A stretch of DNA of 64,000 nt, taken from assembly GCA_017526785.1 (NCBI GenBank), contig JAFXQV010000021.1:1-64000 (forward strand), given 5' to 3'. Numbering within the stretch: position 1 is the first letter of the stretch; each line of letters begins with the position of its first letter. This DNA comes from Oscillibacter sp. (GTDB taxonomy: Bacteria > Bacillota > Clostridia > Oscillospirales > Oscillospiraceae). The notes below the pieces were generated by a model. That model made no database searches, had not been told where the DNA came from, and worked only from the letters and a program-made list of their open reading frames with translations. Made by a program: the position numbers and the translations under genes. Shown piece after piece: positions 25,236 through 33,906 of this stretch.

Positions 25236-25856
25236 ATGACAAATCAAAGCCGGAATCAAGTGGTTTTAGAGGGTTGGGTCAGAGAACCTCCGGTTCCGTC
25301 CCACGAAAATCATGGAATCCGGTTTTACCGTTTCCCGCTGGACGTGCCGCGCCTGTCCGGACAGCACGACCTCTTACCGATTCTGATTCCGGAAGAGAGC
25401 CTCCCCGTGACCGACACGCAACAGCCGATACGGGTACAGGGTCAGCTCCGCTCTTTCAACAACCGCACCGGAACCGGAAGCCGCCTGATATTGGCCGTCT
25501 ACAGCCGGAATCTACAGCCGGGTCTCGGGGTGGCCTGCAACCAAATATTCCTGTCGGGTACGCTCTGCAAGCCGCCCATACTGCGCCGGACGCCGCTGGG
25601 GCGGAGTATCTGTGACATCATGCTGGCGGTTCCGCGCCGCTACGGGCGGTCGGACTATCTCCCCGTGATTGCGTGGGGACAACTGGCCGTGCAGACCGGG
25701 GAATTGCGCACCGGGGACGCGCTGGAATTAGAGGGGCGCGTGCAGAGCCGGATTTACCACAAGGCCACGGAAGACGGCACGGAAGAAAGAACCGCGTACG
25801 AAGTTTCCATGATGCACCGCCTGCCGCAAGCGTTGCCGTCATCCCCCACTCCGTGA
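25236..25856 (+). CDS. Single-stranded-DNA-binding-like protein with two OB folds
   Basis: 206 residues in two similar halves: residues 6-100 ('[13 protein letters not shown]' start) and 105-200 ('[20 protein letters not shown]', 'DYLPVIAWG', '[13 protein letters not shown]'). Both follow the SSB strand pattern, so this is a duplicated SSB/PriB-type OB protein of the kind common in Clostridia alongside the main SSB. It lacks the acidic SSB tip. Strong GGAGGTGG site. Role in replication or repair is inferred. Confidence 0.75.
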   Translation: MTNQSRNQVVLEGWVREPPVPSHENHGIRFYRFPLDVPRLSGQHDLLPILIPEESLPVTDTQQPIRVQGQLRSFNNRTGTGSRLILAVYSRNLQPGLGVACNQIFLSGTLCKPPILRRTPLGRSICDIMLAVPRRYGRSDYLPVIAWGQLAVQTGELRTGDALELEGRVQSRIYHKATEDGTEERTAYEVSMMHRLPQALPSSPTP

Positions 25857-25878
25857 CGGGGACAAGGGCAAGCGCACA

Positions 25879-26949
25879 TCAGCGGGAGTGACGCCGGAGA
25901 CAGTCCAAAAGTCTGCCGGATTCCAGCGCCGCCACGGCGCTGACGCCCTCGAAATCGGCGTAGGGACGATACACGGCCTCCAATTTGTCATGGGCGGCCT
26001 TGGCCTCCCGGAGTGCCGCTTCGGCCTCCCGCCGGAGTACGGACACCATGCGCGTTTCGAGCCGGAACGCGCCCTTGTCGGGAACCGTCGTGAGGGCGTC
26101 CACGCGGACGCGCCGGAACGGCGTCCCGCCGTATTCCATGCCCGGGCGCGTGCTGACAAAGCCCAGTCCCAGCCCCGGTATCAGCAGGTGTTCGATTTGC
26201 TCCGGGTTCTCCGGCGACATGCAGCAGATTGTGTCCCAGTTCCGGGACGCCGCCTGAGAGCGGAGTGTTTCCAGCATGGGCGCGGCGAAGCCGAACGCGT
26301 CGCGGAGTTCGTAGACGCGCGGGCAGAGAGTGTCCACACTGTCAAAGCGCCAGACGTACCCCTGACAGGTCAGCGAACCCAAGAAACGGCGAACAGTACG
26401 GCCTTTCTGCCTGCCGACACGGCGCAGTTCCCGGAGCGCGATACCACGGAAACGGCGCTCGGCGCGTTCCCGGTCGAACGCCACCGACGACGCGGCGTCC
26501 AGTTCGACCGCCCGCGCCGCCTTCATGGCGCGGTACGCCCGGGCATACGCCGCTTTGTACTCCGCCGTATACGCCTTCACGGCGTCGGCGCACGCTTTCG
26601 CGGCGATGAGGTCGTAGTAGCGCCCCAAGTCGAGATAGCGGTCAACCGCCGCCGGGAAACGCGGTTCGAGCACATGCGGCGCGGTGCCGTCTGCCGCCGC
26701 GCAGCGCAGTTCCGGGAATACCACGCCGTCCAGCGAATCCGGGTCGCCGGAACAGTGCAGGTATTCGACCGCGGTTCCGGCGTCCTCCATTGTCCGGCCG
26801 AGTTCCCGCATGAGCGTGCTTTTCCCGATTCCGGGGCCGCCCTTCAAAATCACAAAGTCGAAAGTCTCGTCAAGGTTCACGATTTCCGAAAACAGGTTCC
26901 GGAAGCCGTCGCCGCTGTTCGCGCCCGCGAAAAAGTGCGTTGCCGCCAT
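25879..26949 (-). CDS. P-loop ATPase, PRK06851-like
   Basis: 356 residues. Walker A 'LKGGPGIGKSTLMREL' at about 36-50 and 'VEYLHCSGDPDSLDGVV' close after it. The middle is a long arginine/alanine-rich helical region (about 120-200), followed by a second, partly P-loop-like half ('GSLTCQGYVWRFDSVDTLC'), as in the PRK06851 family of Clostridia and Bacilli, whose function is not established. Convergent with the SSB-like gene, with only 22 bp between the stops and no clear terminator. Confidence 0.65.
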   Translation of the reverse strand: MAATHFFAGANSGDGFRNLFSEIVNLDETFDFVILKGGPGIGKSTLMRELGRTMEDAGTAVEYLHCSGDPDSLDGVVFPELRCAAADGTAPHVLEPRFPAAVDRYLDLGRYYDLIAAKACADAVKAYTAEYKAAYARAYRAMKAARAVELDAASSVAFDRERAERRFRGIALRELRRVGRQKGRTVRRFLGSLTCQGYVWRFDSVDTLCPRVYELRDAFGFAAPMLETLRSQAASRNWDTICCMSPENPEQIEHLLIPGLGLGFVSTRPGMEYGGTPFRRVRVDALTTVPDKGAFRLETRMVSVLRREAEAALREAKAAHDKLEAVYRPYADFEGVSAVAALESGRLLDCLRRHSR

Positions 26950-27100
26950 AAAAACTACCTCCCGCCGTGAAAACGCCCGCGAAAGCGGCGTTTTCTTTAT
27001 TTCACTCCCAGACTATGCGCCGTTCCCCACCCGTGACAGCGGAATTTCGTAATATCCTGAAATTCCCACAATAGCATATAAACATCCCACAATAATCCGC

Positions 27101-27128
27101 TTGAAAACGCCCCGGAATCGTGTATAAT
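27101..27128 (+). promoter_or_regulatory. Promoter of the AraC-alpha-galactosidase operon
   Basis: TTGAAA (27101-27106), 16 bp spacer, TATAAT (27123-27128), about 55 bp before the regulator's start. The rest of the 235-bp gap shows no other clear element. Confidence 0.65.
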
Positions 27129-27184
27129 GATACGTTGCGAAATATAACGCGCTTTCCGCGTTCCGGAAGAAGGGAACGGTTGTC

Positions 27185-28096
27185 ATGAACCGCGACAATG
27201 AAGAGATTACCTATTATCAGGCCAAGCATGTTACCTGTCTGAGTTATCGGCAAAAGAACACATTGGAACTTTACCCAACCTTCTGCGGCGTGGAACAGTG
27301 CAAGCCCGGTTTTTCCGTGGGGCCGCGTGTGCGGGAAAACTATCATTTGCACGTCATTCTGTCCGGTCAGGGTACGTTGCGCGTGGGAGAGCGTACGTAT
27401 CACCTGCACGGCAGACAGGCCTTTTTGCTCAAACCGTCGGAGACCGTGCTGTATCAGGCCGACGCGCAAGACCCGTGGCATTATTGCTGGGTGTCCTTTA
27501 ACGGCGCGTCCGCCAAAGACTGCATGGACGCCGCCGGGTTCCCCGACGGCGTCAACGCCCGTGACTGCTACATGGACACCAACGAGTTTCTCATGCTGAC
27601 GTGGAAACTGTTGGAGTGCAGGGAGAACACGCTTCGGAACGAGCTTCGCCGCCTGAGCCTCACCACGGAGTTTATCGCGCTGATGATTGAGGCCGGAGAC
27701 CGCGTGACCCCGCCCCGACGCCACGACGATTCCTCGGACATCTACGTCGACCACGCGCTGGACGTGATACGCTGTCAGTACGCCACGGTCAAAATACGCG
27801 ACATCGCCCGGCACATCGGCATTAACCGCAGTTATCTGACGAACATTTTCAAGAAGCGGACAGGCCTTTCCCCGCAGGCGTACCTTTTGCGGTACCGCCT
27901 GAATATCGCGTGCCGACTGCTCTTGACGACCAATTACCCCATACAGGAAGTGGCACGGCAAATCGGATACGAGAACCCCATGACCTTTTCCAAGATGTTC
28001 AAGAGCGCCTACGGCGTCAGCCCGAAAGTCTACCGCGCGGAGGGTGCGCCTTCGCCAAGCGAACCCATTACCGAAACAGGCAGGGAGGAAACATAA
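27185..28096 (+). CDS. AraC family transcriptional regulator
   Basis: 303 residues: an N-terminal cupin sensor (about 20-120, 'PRVRENYHLHVILSGQGTLR', 'AFLLKPSE') and a C-terminal pair of helix-turn-helix motifs (about 205-295, 'VKIRDIARHIGINRSYLTNI', 'YPIQEVARQIGYENPMTFSK'). The typical AraC/XylS layout of a sugar-responsive activator. It is the first gene of an operon with the GH36 alpha-galactosidase, whose start follows directly, so a galactoside is the likely inducer. Confidence 0.92.
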   Translation: MNRDNEEITYYQAKHVTCLSYRQKNTLELYPTFCGVEQCKPGFSVGPRVRENYHLHVILSGQGTLRVGERTYHLHGRQAFLLKPSETVLYQADAQDPWHYCWVSFNGASAKDCMDAAGFPDGVNARDCYMDTNEFLMLTWKLLECRENTLRNELRRLSLTTEFIALMIEAGDRVTPPRRHDDSSDIYVDHALDVIRCQYATVKIRDIARHIGINRSYLTNIFKKRTGLSPQAYLLRYRLNIACRLLLTTNYPIQEVARQIGYENPMTFSKMFKSAYGVSPKVYRAEGAPSPSEPITETGREET

Positions 28097-30295
28097 ATGA
28101 GCATTCTTTACAGTCCCGAAAACCGTCTGCTGACGCTCCACACGCGCCACAGCACATATCAAATGTGCGTGGACGAGTACGGCTTCCTCCGCCACCTCTA
28201 CTACGGGGAACGCGCCGACGGTGCCGACTTCCGTTATCTGTTACGCGACTACGACCGGGGCTTCTCCGGCAACCCGGCCGAGTTCCGCAACAACCGCGGC
28301 GTGTCGCTGGACACCACCCCGCAGGAGTACACCGGATTCAACGCCGGAGATTACCGCGTCCCGGCGCTGTGCGCAGTTCACGCCGACGGCAGTTACGCCG
28401 CCGACTTGCGCTACGCCGGACACGAAACCCGCCCCGGCGCGTATTCCCTCCCCGGCCTCCCCGCCGCGTTCGACCGTTCCCCGGACGATTCCGCGACACT
28501 CGTCGTCACGCTCCGCGACACCGCCTCCGCGTTGCAAGTACGCCTTTACTATGGCGTGTTCGAGGAACGCGACATTATCACCCGCGCCGCCGAAATCGTC
28601 AACGGCGGAGACAGCGTGATTTATCTGGAAAAAGCCGCGTCCGCCTGTATCGACTTCCTCTCTGGGAACTGGGAACTGCTCCACTTCCACGGACGCCACT
28701 GCATGGAACGTCAGCCGCAGCGCGTGCCGCTCTCCAACAACGTGCAAAGCGTCGAGTCGCGGCGCGGCATGAGCAGTCACCACCACAACCCGTTTACGAT
28801 TCTCTGTGCGCCCGAAACCCGCGAGTATTCCGGCGAGTGCTACGGCTTCATGCTGTTGTGGTCGGGCAACCACAAGACGGAGTTTGAAAAGGACTACCTC
28901 AACAGCGTGCGCGTGGTCACGGGCATTCACGACAGCCAATTCCGCTGGAATCTCGGCGCGGGGGAACACTTTTTCACGCCGCAAGTCTTATTCTCCTACA
29001 GCGCGTCCGGCTTCTCGACCCTCAGCCACCACTACCACGACATGATACGCTGGCACATCTGCCGCAGTCAGTATGTACACAAACGCCGCCCGGTACTCAT
29101 CAACAACTGGGAGGCCACGTTCATGAATTTCACCACGGAACGGCTCCTCGACATCGCCCGGCAGGCGGCCGAACTCGGCGTGGAACTGTTCGTGATGGAT
29201 GACGGCTGGTTTGGGCGGCGCGACAATGAAGACGACGGCCTCGGCGACTGGTTCGTGAACGAAAACAAGCTCCCCGGCGGCCTGAACCCGCTGATTCAGG
29301 GTATCAAGGACTTGGGAATGAGTTTCGGGCTTTGGATTGAGCCGGAAATGGTCAATGAGGCCTCCGATTTGTACAAGGCTCACCCGGAATGGGCGCTGAC
29401 GGTGCCGAACCGTCCCCCGATGTACGGGCGGAACCAACTGGTTCTGGACATGTCCCGCAAAGACGTGCGCGACTATCTCTACAACTGTTTCGCGGAACTG
29501 CTCCGAAACTACGACATTTCTTATATCAAGTGGGACATGAACCGCTGTCTGGCGGATGTCTACTCCCACGAACTCCCGGCCGAACAGCAGGGGGAAATGA
29601 CATACCGCTATGTGCTGGGCGTGTACGACCTCGCCGAACGCCTGACACAAAATTTCCCCCACGTACTCTTTGAGGGCTGCGCGGGCGGCGGCGGACGCTT
29701 CGACGCTGGTATGCTCTACTACGTGCCGCAAATCTGGTGTTCCGACGACACGGACGCCATTGAGCGCCTCGACATTCAGCACGGCACGTCTTTCGGCTAT
29801 CCGCCGTTTACGATGGGTTCCCACGTCTCGGCCTGTCCGAACCAGCAGACCGGGCGGACGACCAGTCTGTACACGCGGGGCGTCGTGGCCATGCCGGGGA
29901 CGTTCGGCTATGAGCTGGACTTGAACCGCCTTTCGTCGTCCGAAAAGGACGAAGTGCGCCTGCAAATGGCCTACTACAAGAAAGTCCAGTCCCTGATTCA
30001 GAACGGCGTCTACTACCGCCTGAACGAACTGGAAGAGCAGGAACGTTACAGCGCGTGGGAGTTCGCCGCGCCGGACGGCTCGGAAATACTGGTCAATCTG
30101 GTTGTCAAGCGCGTTCAGGCCAACGCCCCGCTAATTCGACTGCGCTTCAAGGGGCTGTCCCCGGAGGCCACGTACGCGCTCGAAGACACGGAATCCCGCT
30201 ATTCGGGCGCGGCGCTGATGACGGGCGGCTACACGTTCCCGATGTTCTGGGGCGACTATCCCGCGTTGCAGTTGCACTTCACCCGCGTGGACTGA
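28097..30295 (+). CDS. Alpha-galactosidase, GH36
   Basis: Hydrolyses terminal alpha-1,6-galactose from raffinose-type sugars. 732 residues, no signal peptide, so cytoplasmic. The catalytic nucleophile is in 'YIKWDMNR' (D480) and the acid/base in 'WCSDDTDAIERLDIQ' (D550), 70 residues apart as in characterised GH36 enzymes. 'DDGWFGRRDNEDDGLGDW' and 'GLWIEPEMVNE' are also family motifs. GGGAGGAA precedes the start. No transporter lies in the operon. Confidence 0.95.
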   Translation: MSILYSPENRLLTLHTRHSTYQMCVDEYGFLRHLYYGERADGADFRYLLRDYDRGFSGNPAEFRNNRGVSLDTTPQEYTGFNAGDYRVPALCAVHADGSYAADLRYAGHETRPGAYSLPGLPAAFDRSPDDSATLVVTLRDTASALQVRLYYGVFEERDIITRAAEIVNGGDSVIYLEKAASACIDFLSGNWELLHFHGRHCMERQPQRVPLSNNVQSVESRRGMSSHHHNPFTILCAPETREYSGECYGFMLLWSGNHKTEFEKDYLNSVRVVTGIHDSQFRWNLGAGEHFFTPQVLFSYSASGFSTLSHHYHDMIRWHICRSQYVHKRRPVLINNWEATFMNFTTERLLDIARQAAELGVELFVMDDGWFGRRDNEDDGLGDWFVNENKLPGGLNPLIQGIKDLGMSFGLWIEPEMVNEASDLYKAHPEWALTVPNRPPMYGRNQLVLDMSRKDVRDYLYNCFAELLRNYDISYIKWDMNRCLADVYSHELPAEQQGEMTYRYVLGVYDLAERLTQNFPHVLFEGCAGGGGRFDAGMLYYVPQIWCSDDTDAIERLDIQHGTSFGYPPFTMGSHVSACPNQQTGRTTSLYTRGVVAMPGTFGYELDLNRLSSSEKDEVRLQMAYYKKVQSLIQNGVYYRLNELEEQERYSAWEFAAPDGSEILVNLVVKRVQANAPLIRLRFKGLSPEATYALEDTESRYSGAALMTGGYTFPMFWGDYPALQLHFTRVD

Positions 30296-30298
30296 ATC

Positions 30299-30988
30299 AT
30301 GGAAGCGCTCAAGCACTGGTATCAGTCGGAGCGGCGGAAACTGCGTACGCTCTCCCGCCGCGCCAAAGCCGAATATATCTGGCAGTATTACAAACTCTGG
30401 ATTATCGGTATTGTCTCTCTGTTGTCGCTGATAGTCTACGTCACGGTTCACCGCCTGACGGTTCCGGCCGATAACTGGCTTTATATCACCTTCGCCAACA
30501 CCTATGCGGAGGCCGGGAACGGTTCGGAACTCTGGCGCGGGTTTGTGGACGCCTCCGGGTACGATGTCCGGGAAAAAAACGTGTATTTCAACAACAGTTG
30601 TTATTTTGACCCGTCCGACACGGGCTATAACGCCTACTACACGTATTTTGTCGCGTACGTGGAGGCCGGGACGCTCGACGCGATTGCCATGGAACGCGAC
30701 GACCTCGCGTTACTCGGCACGCGTGGGCGCTTACTCGACCTGTCCGGCACGGAGTTCGCGACACGCTACGCCGACCGTCTCGTGTACGCCGTCCCGGCCA
30801 ATCCGGACTACGGCACGGAGCCGCTTCCAATCGGCGTCGACCTGAGCGACACCCGCCTTGTCGCGGACTTCCACATTTACGAAAGCAGTTGCGCGCTGGG
30901 GCTTTCGGCGAACTGCCCGCACCCGGACGCCGTGGCGCGGTTTCTGGACTATGTGCTTTCCGACGGCGCGGAGGTGAACGTATCGTGA
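30299..30988 (+). CDS. Single-pass membrane protein of unknown function
   Basis: 229 residues: a basic cytoplasmic head (1-30), one transmembrane helix (about 32-53, 'LWIIGIVSLLSLIVYVTV'), and an exported domain of about 175 residues. The exported part superficially resembles a substrate-binding lobe ('LDAIAMERDDLALLGTRGRL', 'TRYADRLVYAVPAN'), but I recognise no family. Located 3 bp after the alpha-galactosidase and overlapping the YesL-like gene, a combination that suggests sugar-related membrane function. Confidence 0.6.
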   Translation: MEALKHWYQSERRKLRTLSRRAKAEYIWQYYKLWIIGIVSLLSLIVYVTVHRLTVPADNWLYITFANTYAEAGNGSELWRGFVDASGYDVREKNVYFNNSCYFDPSDTGYNAYYTYFVAYVEAGTLDAIAMERDDLALLGTRGRLLDLSGTEFATRYADRLVYAVPANPDYGTEPLPIGVDLSDTRLVADFHIYESSCALGLSANCPHPDAVARFLDYVLSDGAEVNVS

Positions 30989-31698
30989 ATCTGTTGCGCG
31001 GCTTCCTCGACAATGACAGCGCCTTCGGACAGCTTATGACGCGTTGCTGGATTATCATTGCCTGTAATGTGCTGTTCGTCCTGCTGACGCTCCCGGTCGT
31101 GACGATTGCCCCGGCGTGGGTCGCCATGGACTACGTATTTTTACGGACTTTGCGCGGCGAACCCGACCTGAACCCGCTCCGCGTGTTCTGGCGCGGACTG
31201 CGCATGAATTTCAAACAGGCGTCGCTCTGCGGGCTTGTAATTCTATCGCTGTTAGGCTTCCTCGGGCTGGAAATCTACTGGTGCGGACAGTTCGGCGGAA
31301 TTTTCCAGATATTCCGCCTCGGACTGGTCATGATGGCTTCGGCGGTCGTCATTCTGACGCTGTACCTGTTTCCGGTCATGGCGGCGTTTCGCGGGACGCT
31401 CCCCGAACTGCTCCGGCACAGCCTCTATTTCGCGTTCCACAGGCCGCTGAATCTGCTGGTCATTGTCTTTTTCCACGTCTTTCCGCTGTTGCTGACCTAC
31501 AGTGATTTACAGAATCTGCCGCTGTACGCGTTTCTCTGGTGCTTCGCGGGCTTCGGGGCGGTGGAAATGCTGACGGCGTCTCTGCTCTCGCGGGAGTTTG
31601 CGCCGTACCTGTCCGCCGTGGACGCGGACGGAGAACAAAGCCCCGTCGAAAAGCCGGACGCCGAAATCTTGGAGGACATGCGGAAACTGGATATGTAA
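30985..31698 (+). CDS. YesL/DUF624 family membrane protein
   Basis: 237 residues with five or six hydrophobic helices and the family's 'LVMMASAVVILTLYLFPVMA' central segment. YesL proteins are found next to carbohydrate ABC transporters and glycoside hydrolases in Firmicutes; their role is unknown. GTG start at 30985 overlaps the previous stop by 4 nt, with GGAGGTGA upstream. Last gene of the operon, followed by a terminator. Confidence 0.8.
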   Translation: MNLLRGFLDNDSAFGQLMTRCWIIIACNVLFVLLTLPVVTIAPAWVAMDYVFLRTLRGEPDLNPLRVFWRGLRMNFKQASLCGLVILSLLGFLGLEIYWCGQFGGIFQIFRLGLVMMASAVVILTLYLFPVMAAFRGTLPELLRHSLYFAFHRPLNLLVIVFFHVFPLLLTYSDLQNLPLYAFLWCFAGFGAVEMLTASLLSREFAPYLSAVDADGEQSPVEKPDAEILEDMRKLDM

Positions 31699-31700
31699 CA

Positions 31701-31731
31701 AAAAGGCCGTCCGGCGTCCGGACGGCCTTTC
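31701..31731. terminator. Bidirectional terminator
   Basis: Perfect stem AAAGGCCGTCCGG / CCGGACGGCCTTT with a 3-nt loop (CGT), flanked by A's on the left and T's on the right. It separates the alpha-galactosidase operon from the converging EAL-fusion gene, whose stop is at 31734. Confidence 0.88.
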
Positions 31732-31733
31732 GC

Positions 31734-33824
31734 TTATTTGTCGAGAAAGACGGCGGGGGAGTAGAGATAGCCTTGATAGTAGTCACAGCCGATACTGTGC
31801 AGAATTTCGCGCTGTTCCTCTGTTTCCACGAACTCCGCCAGCACGGTCAGATTCAGGGACGCCGCAAGACCCGTTATGGACGAGATGATTTCCCGGTAGT
31901 TCTGATGGGTCGCCAGTCCCCGTACCAAAGAGCCGTCCAGTTTGATAATGTCAAACATGCTGTCTTTGAGGTAGTGGAGGGACGTTTGCCCCATGGAAAA
32001 GTCGTCAATGGCCAGAAGCAGTCCCATGTCACGCATGGACAGGAGCGCGGCGCGGGTGTTCTCGTTAAAGGAAATGGCGGCCTGTTCCGTGACTTCCAGA
32101 CAGAGATTCTTCCCGCGAAACGGCGTCTTTGCGTTCTGCTGACGCATGAACTGTAAAAAGCGCGGCGTCACGACCGTGGTACCCGTGATGTTAAAGGAGA
32201 TTTTCACGCCGTCGCCGAAGCGTTCCAGCACGGCGGGGCGTTCCGACAGCACCCGCAGAACCATAGTCTCCTCCAGCGTGGCCAGAAATCCGCCCTCCTC
32301 CGCGAGCTTCACCACCACGGGCGGATACAGAATGCCGTGGACGGGGTGCCGCCAGCGGAGCAGGACTTCCACGCCCGTGCAGTGTCCGTCGTAGTGGTAC
32401 TGGGGCTGGTAGGCCAGCGTGAGGCCGTCTTCCAGCCAGTGGCGCAGGTCGGCGCACAGATTCTTGGCGAAGTCGCCGTAGACGTTGTGCAGGTCTGTCA
32501 GACGAACTCCCGTCAGGGACTGCTCGTTTGTCTTGAAATAGTCCACAAAGGCGTCGTAATTCCGCCGGGTGCTTTCCTCCGACTGCCTGTCCAGAACGCG
32601 GACGAAGGGCAGGTAAATCAGCGTCCCCGCCGCCACGTTGCACAGTTGCAGGAGTGAGCCGCGCAGGGAACCCGTCGCCCGGAAGCCGCCCAGCAGTATG
32701 GGCGTCGTCCACGCCACTTCGCCGGAAATCATCGGCACCAGTCCGGAGGACACCGCCACGTAGGCGATAGAGTAGCATGTCAGCGGCACGGCCAGAAACG
32801 GTATTAACATCGTGGGGTTGAAGATGATGGGCAGGCCAAACACCATGAGCTCGTTAATGTTAAAGAGCATGGGGAAAGCGGCCGCCAGCCCGAGGCCGCG
32901 CCGCGCCCGGTTGCGGGAAAACAGCAGAATGGCAATCAGCAGGCAGATTGTCGCGCCACAGCCGCCCATGAGTACGAAGCAGTCGAAAAACTCCTTGGTC
33001 AGAACGGTATGCGGGACGCCGCCGGACGCTATCGCGGCCTGATTTTCGGCCAGTCCCGGCGCGAAATAGGTCTGCATGGCACCCTCCAGCGTGTCGCTTC
33101 CGTGGATGCCGAAGAACCACAGCAACGAGGAGAGCAGGACAAAGAACAGTCCCTGAAAGAATCCGGTCTGAATCTGCGCGAAAAGCGCGTTGAAGCCCCG
33201 CGCAATCAGCGCCCGGAAGGAGTCCACTTGGAACAGCCGCATAACAAGCCCGTTGACCAGCGCGAAGCAGAGTACGGTTATGGCAATGGGCGGCAGCGTG
33301 GACAGCATGCGCGTAAACTCCCGGTCGACCCCGGCCGAAAAGATGTAGCGCCGATGACTGCGGAAAAAGCGGTGGAGCGCCAGATACAGCGCCGACGCCC
33401 CAAGGCCTGTCAGAATCGCCAGAAACATGGATTTCGGCCCCATGCTGTCCGTGCCGAATCCGGGCAGGTACGCCCCCGCCATGATGAAGAACGCCAGCAT
33501 GGACGCGGCCTCCGCGCCGCCGTTGACCGCTAACGGGTCGGCTTTCAGCTTCATGTAGGCGCGGCTGATGAAGAACGCCATGTAAAGGGCAAGCGTGCCG
33601 AATGTCGCGCCGTAAATGGAATCGAACAGTTGCAGGACAAAGCCGCCCGCGAAGGTCGCCACGGCGTTTTGGTACGCTTCCAGCGGCAAAGTTTTTCCAA
33701 TCAGGGCAAACGCGCCGATAATGAGAATGGGAATCATGCTGACCAGCCCGCCGCGCACGGAGCGAACCGCCGTCAATTGTTCCGTCTGCCGGACAATGTC
33801 CATGATTGCCAAGGGCTTTTTCAT
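31734..33824 (-). CDS. PTS EIIC-like transporter domain fused to an EAL domain
   Basis: 696 residues. Residues 1-430 are a polytopic PTS EIIC of the lactose/cellobiose type ('GLVSMIPILIIGAFALI', 'FNINELMVFGLPIIFNP'), without EIIA or EIIB. Residues 450-690 are an EAL domain for c-di-GMP hydrolysis. Its key residues are kept: E486 in 'EVLLRW', N in 'SFNITGT', 'EVTEQ', D607-D608 in 'AIDDFSMGQ', K in 'IIKLDGS', E in 'AEFVETEEQ' and 'QGYLYSP'. A membrane sensor that links a sugar or other ligand to c-di-GMP turnover is the likely role. Start at 33824 after GGAGGG. Confidence 0.88.
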   Translation of the reverse strand: MKKPLAIMDIVRQTEQLTAVRSVRGGLVSMIPILIIGAFALIGKTLPLEAYQNAVATFAGGFVLQLFDSIYGATFGTLALYMAFFISRAYMKLKADPLAVNGGAEAASMLAFFIMAGAYLPGFGTDSMGPKSMFLAILTGLGASALYLALHRFFRSHRRYIFSAGVDREFTRMLSTLPPIAITVLCFALVNGLVMRLFQVDSFRALIARGFNALFAQIQTGFFQGLFFVLLSSLLWFFGIHGSDTLEGAMQTYFAPGLAENQAAIASGGVPHTVLTKEFFDCFVLMGGCGATICLLIAILLFSRNRARRGLGLAAAFPMLFNINELMVFGLPIIFNPTMLIPFLAVPLTCYSIAYVAVSSGLVPMISGEVAWTTPILLGGFRATGSLRGSLLQLCNVAAGTLIYLPFVRVLDRQSEESTRRNYDAFVDYFKTNEQSLTGVRLTDLHNVYGDFAKNLCADLRHWLEDGLTLAYQPQYHYDGHCTGVEVLLRWRHPVHGILYPPVVVKLAEEGGFLATLEETMVLRVLSERPAVLERFGDGVKISFNITGTTVVTPRFLQFMRQQNAKTPFRGKNLCLEVTEQAAISFNENTRAALLSMRDMGLLLAIDDFSMGQTSLHYLKDSMFDIIKLDGSLVRGLATHQNYREIISSITGLAASLNLTVLAEFVETEEQREILHSIGCDYYQGYLYSPAVFLDK

Positions 33825-33860
33825 AGTAACGCTTCCCTCCCGTCGTTTGCGTTTGACGCA

Positions 33861-33889
33861 ATTATAACGGGTACCCGGCATAAAATCAA
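33861..33889 (-). promoter_or_regulatory. Promoter of the EIIC-EAL gene
   Basis: Reverse-strand TTGATT (33884-33889), 17 bp spacer containing the palindrome GGGTACCC, TATAAT (33861-33866). About 37 bp before the start at 33824. Confidence 0.7.
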
Positions 33890-33906
33890 TAATAGTTTGG
33901 CAAGTT

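Noticed and set aside
27002-28195. Long reverse-strand open frame of 397 codons
   Set aside because: Antisense to the AraC gene and its promoter, no recognisable motif.
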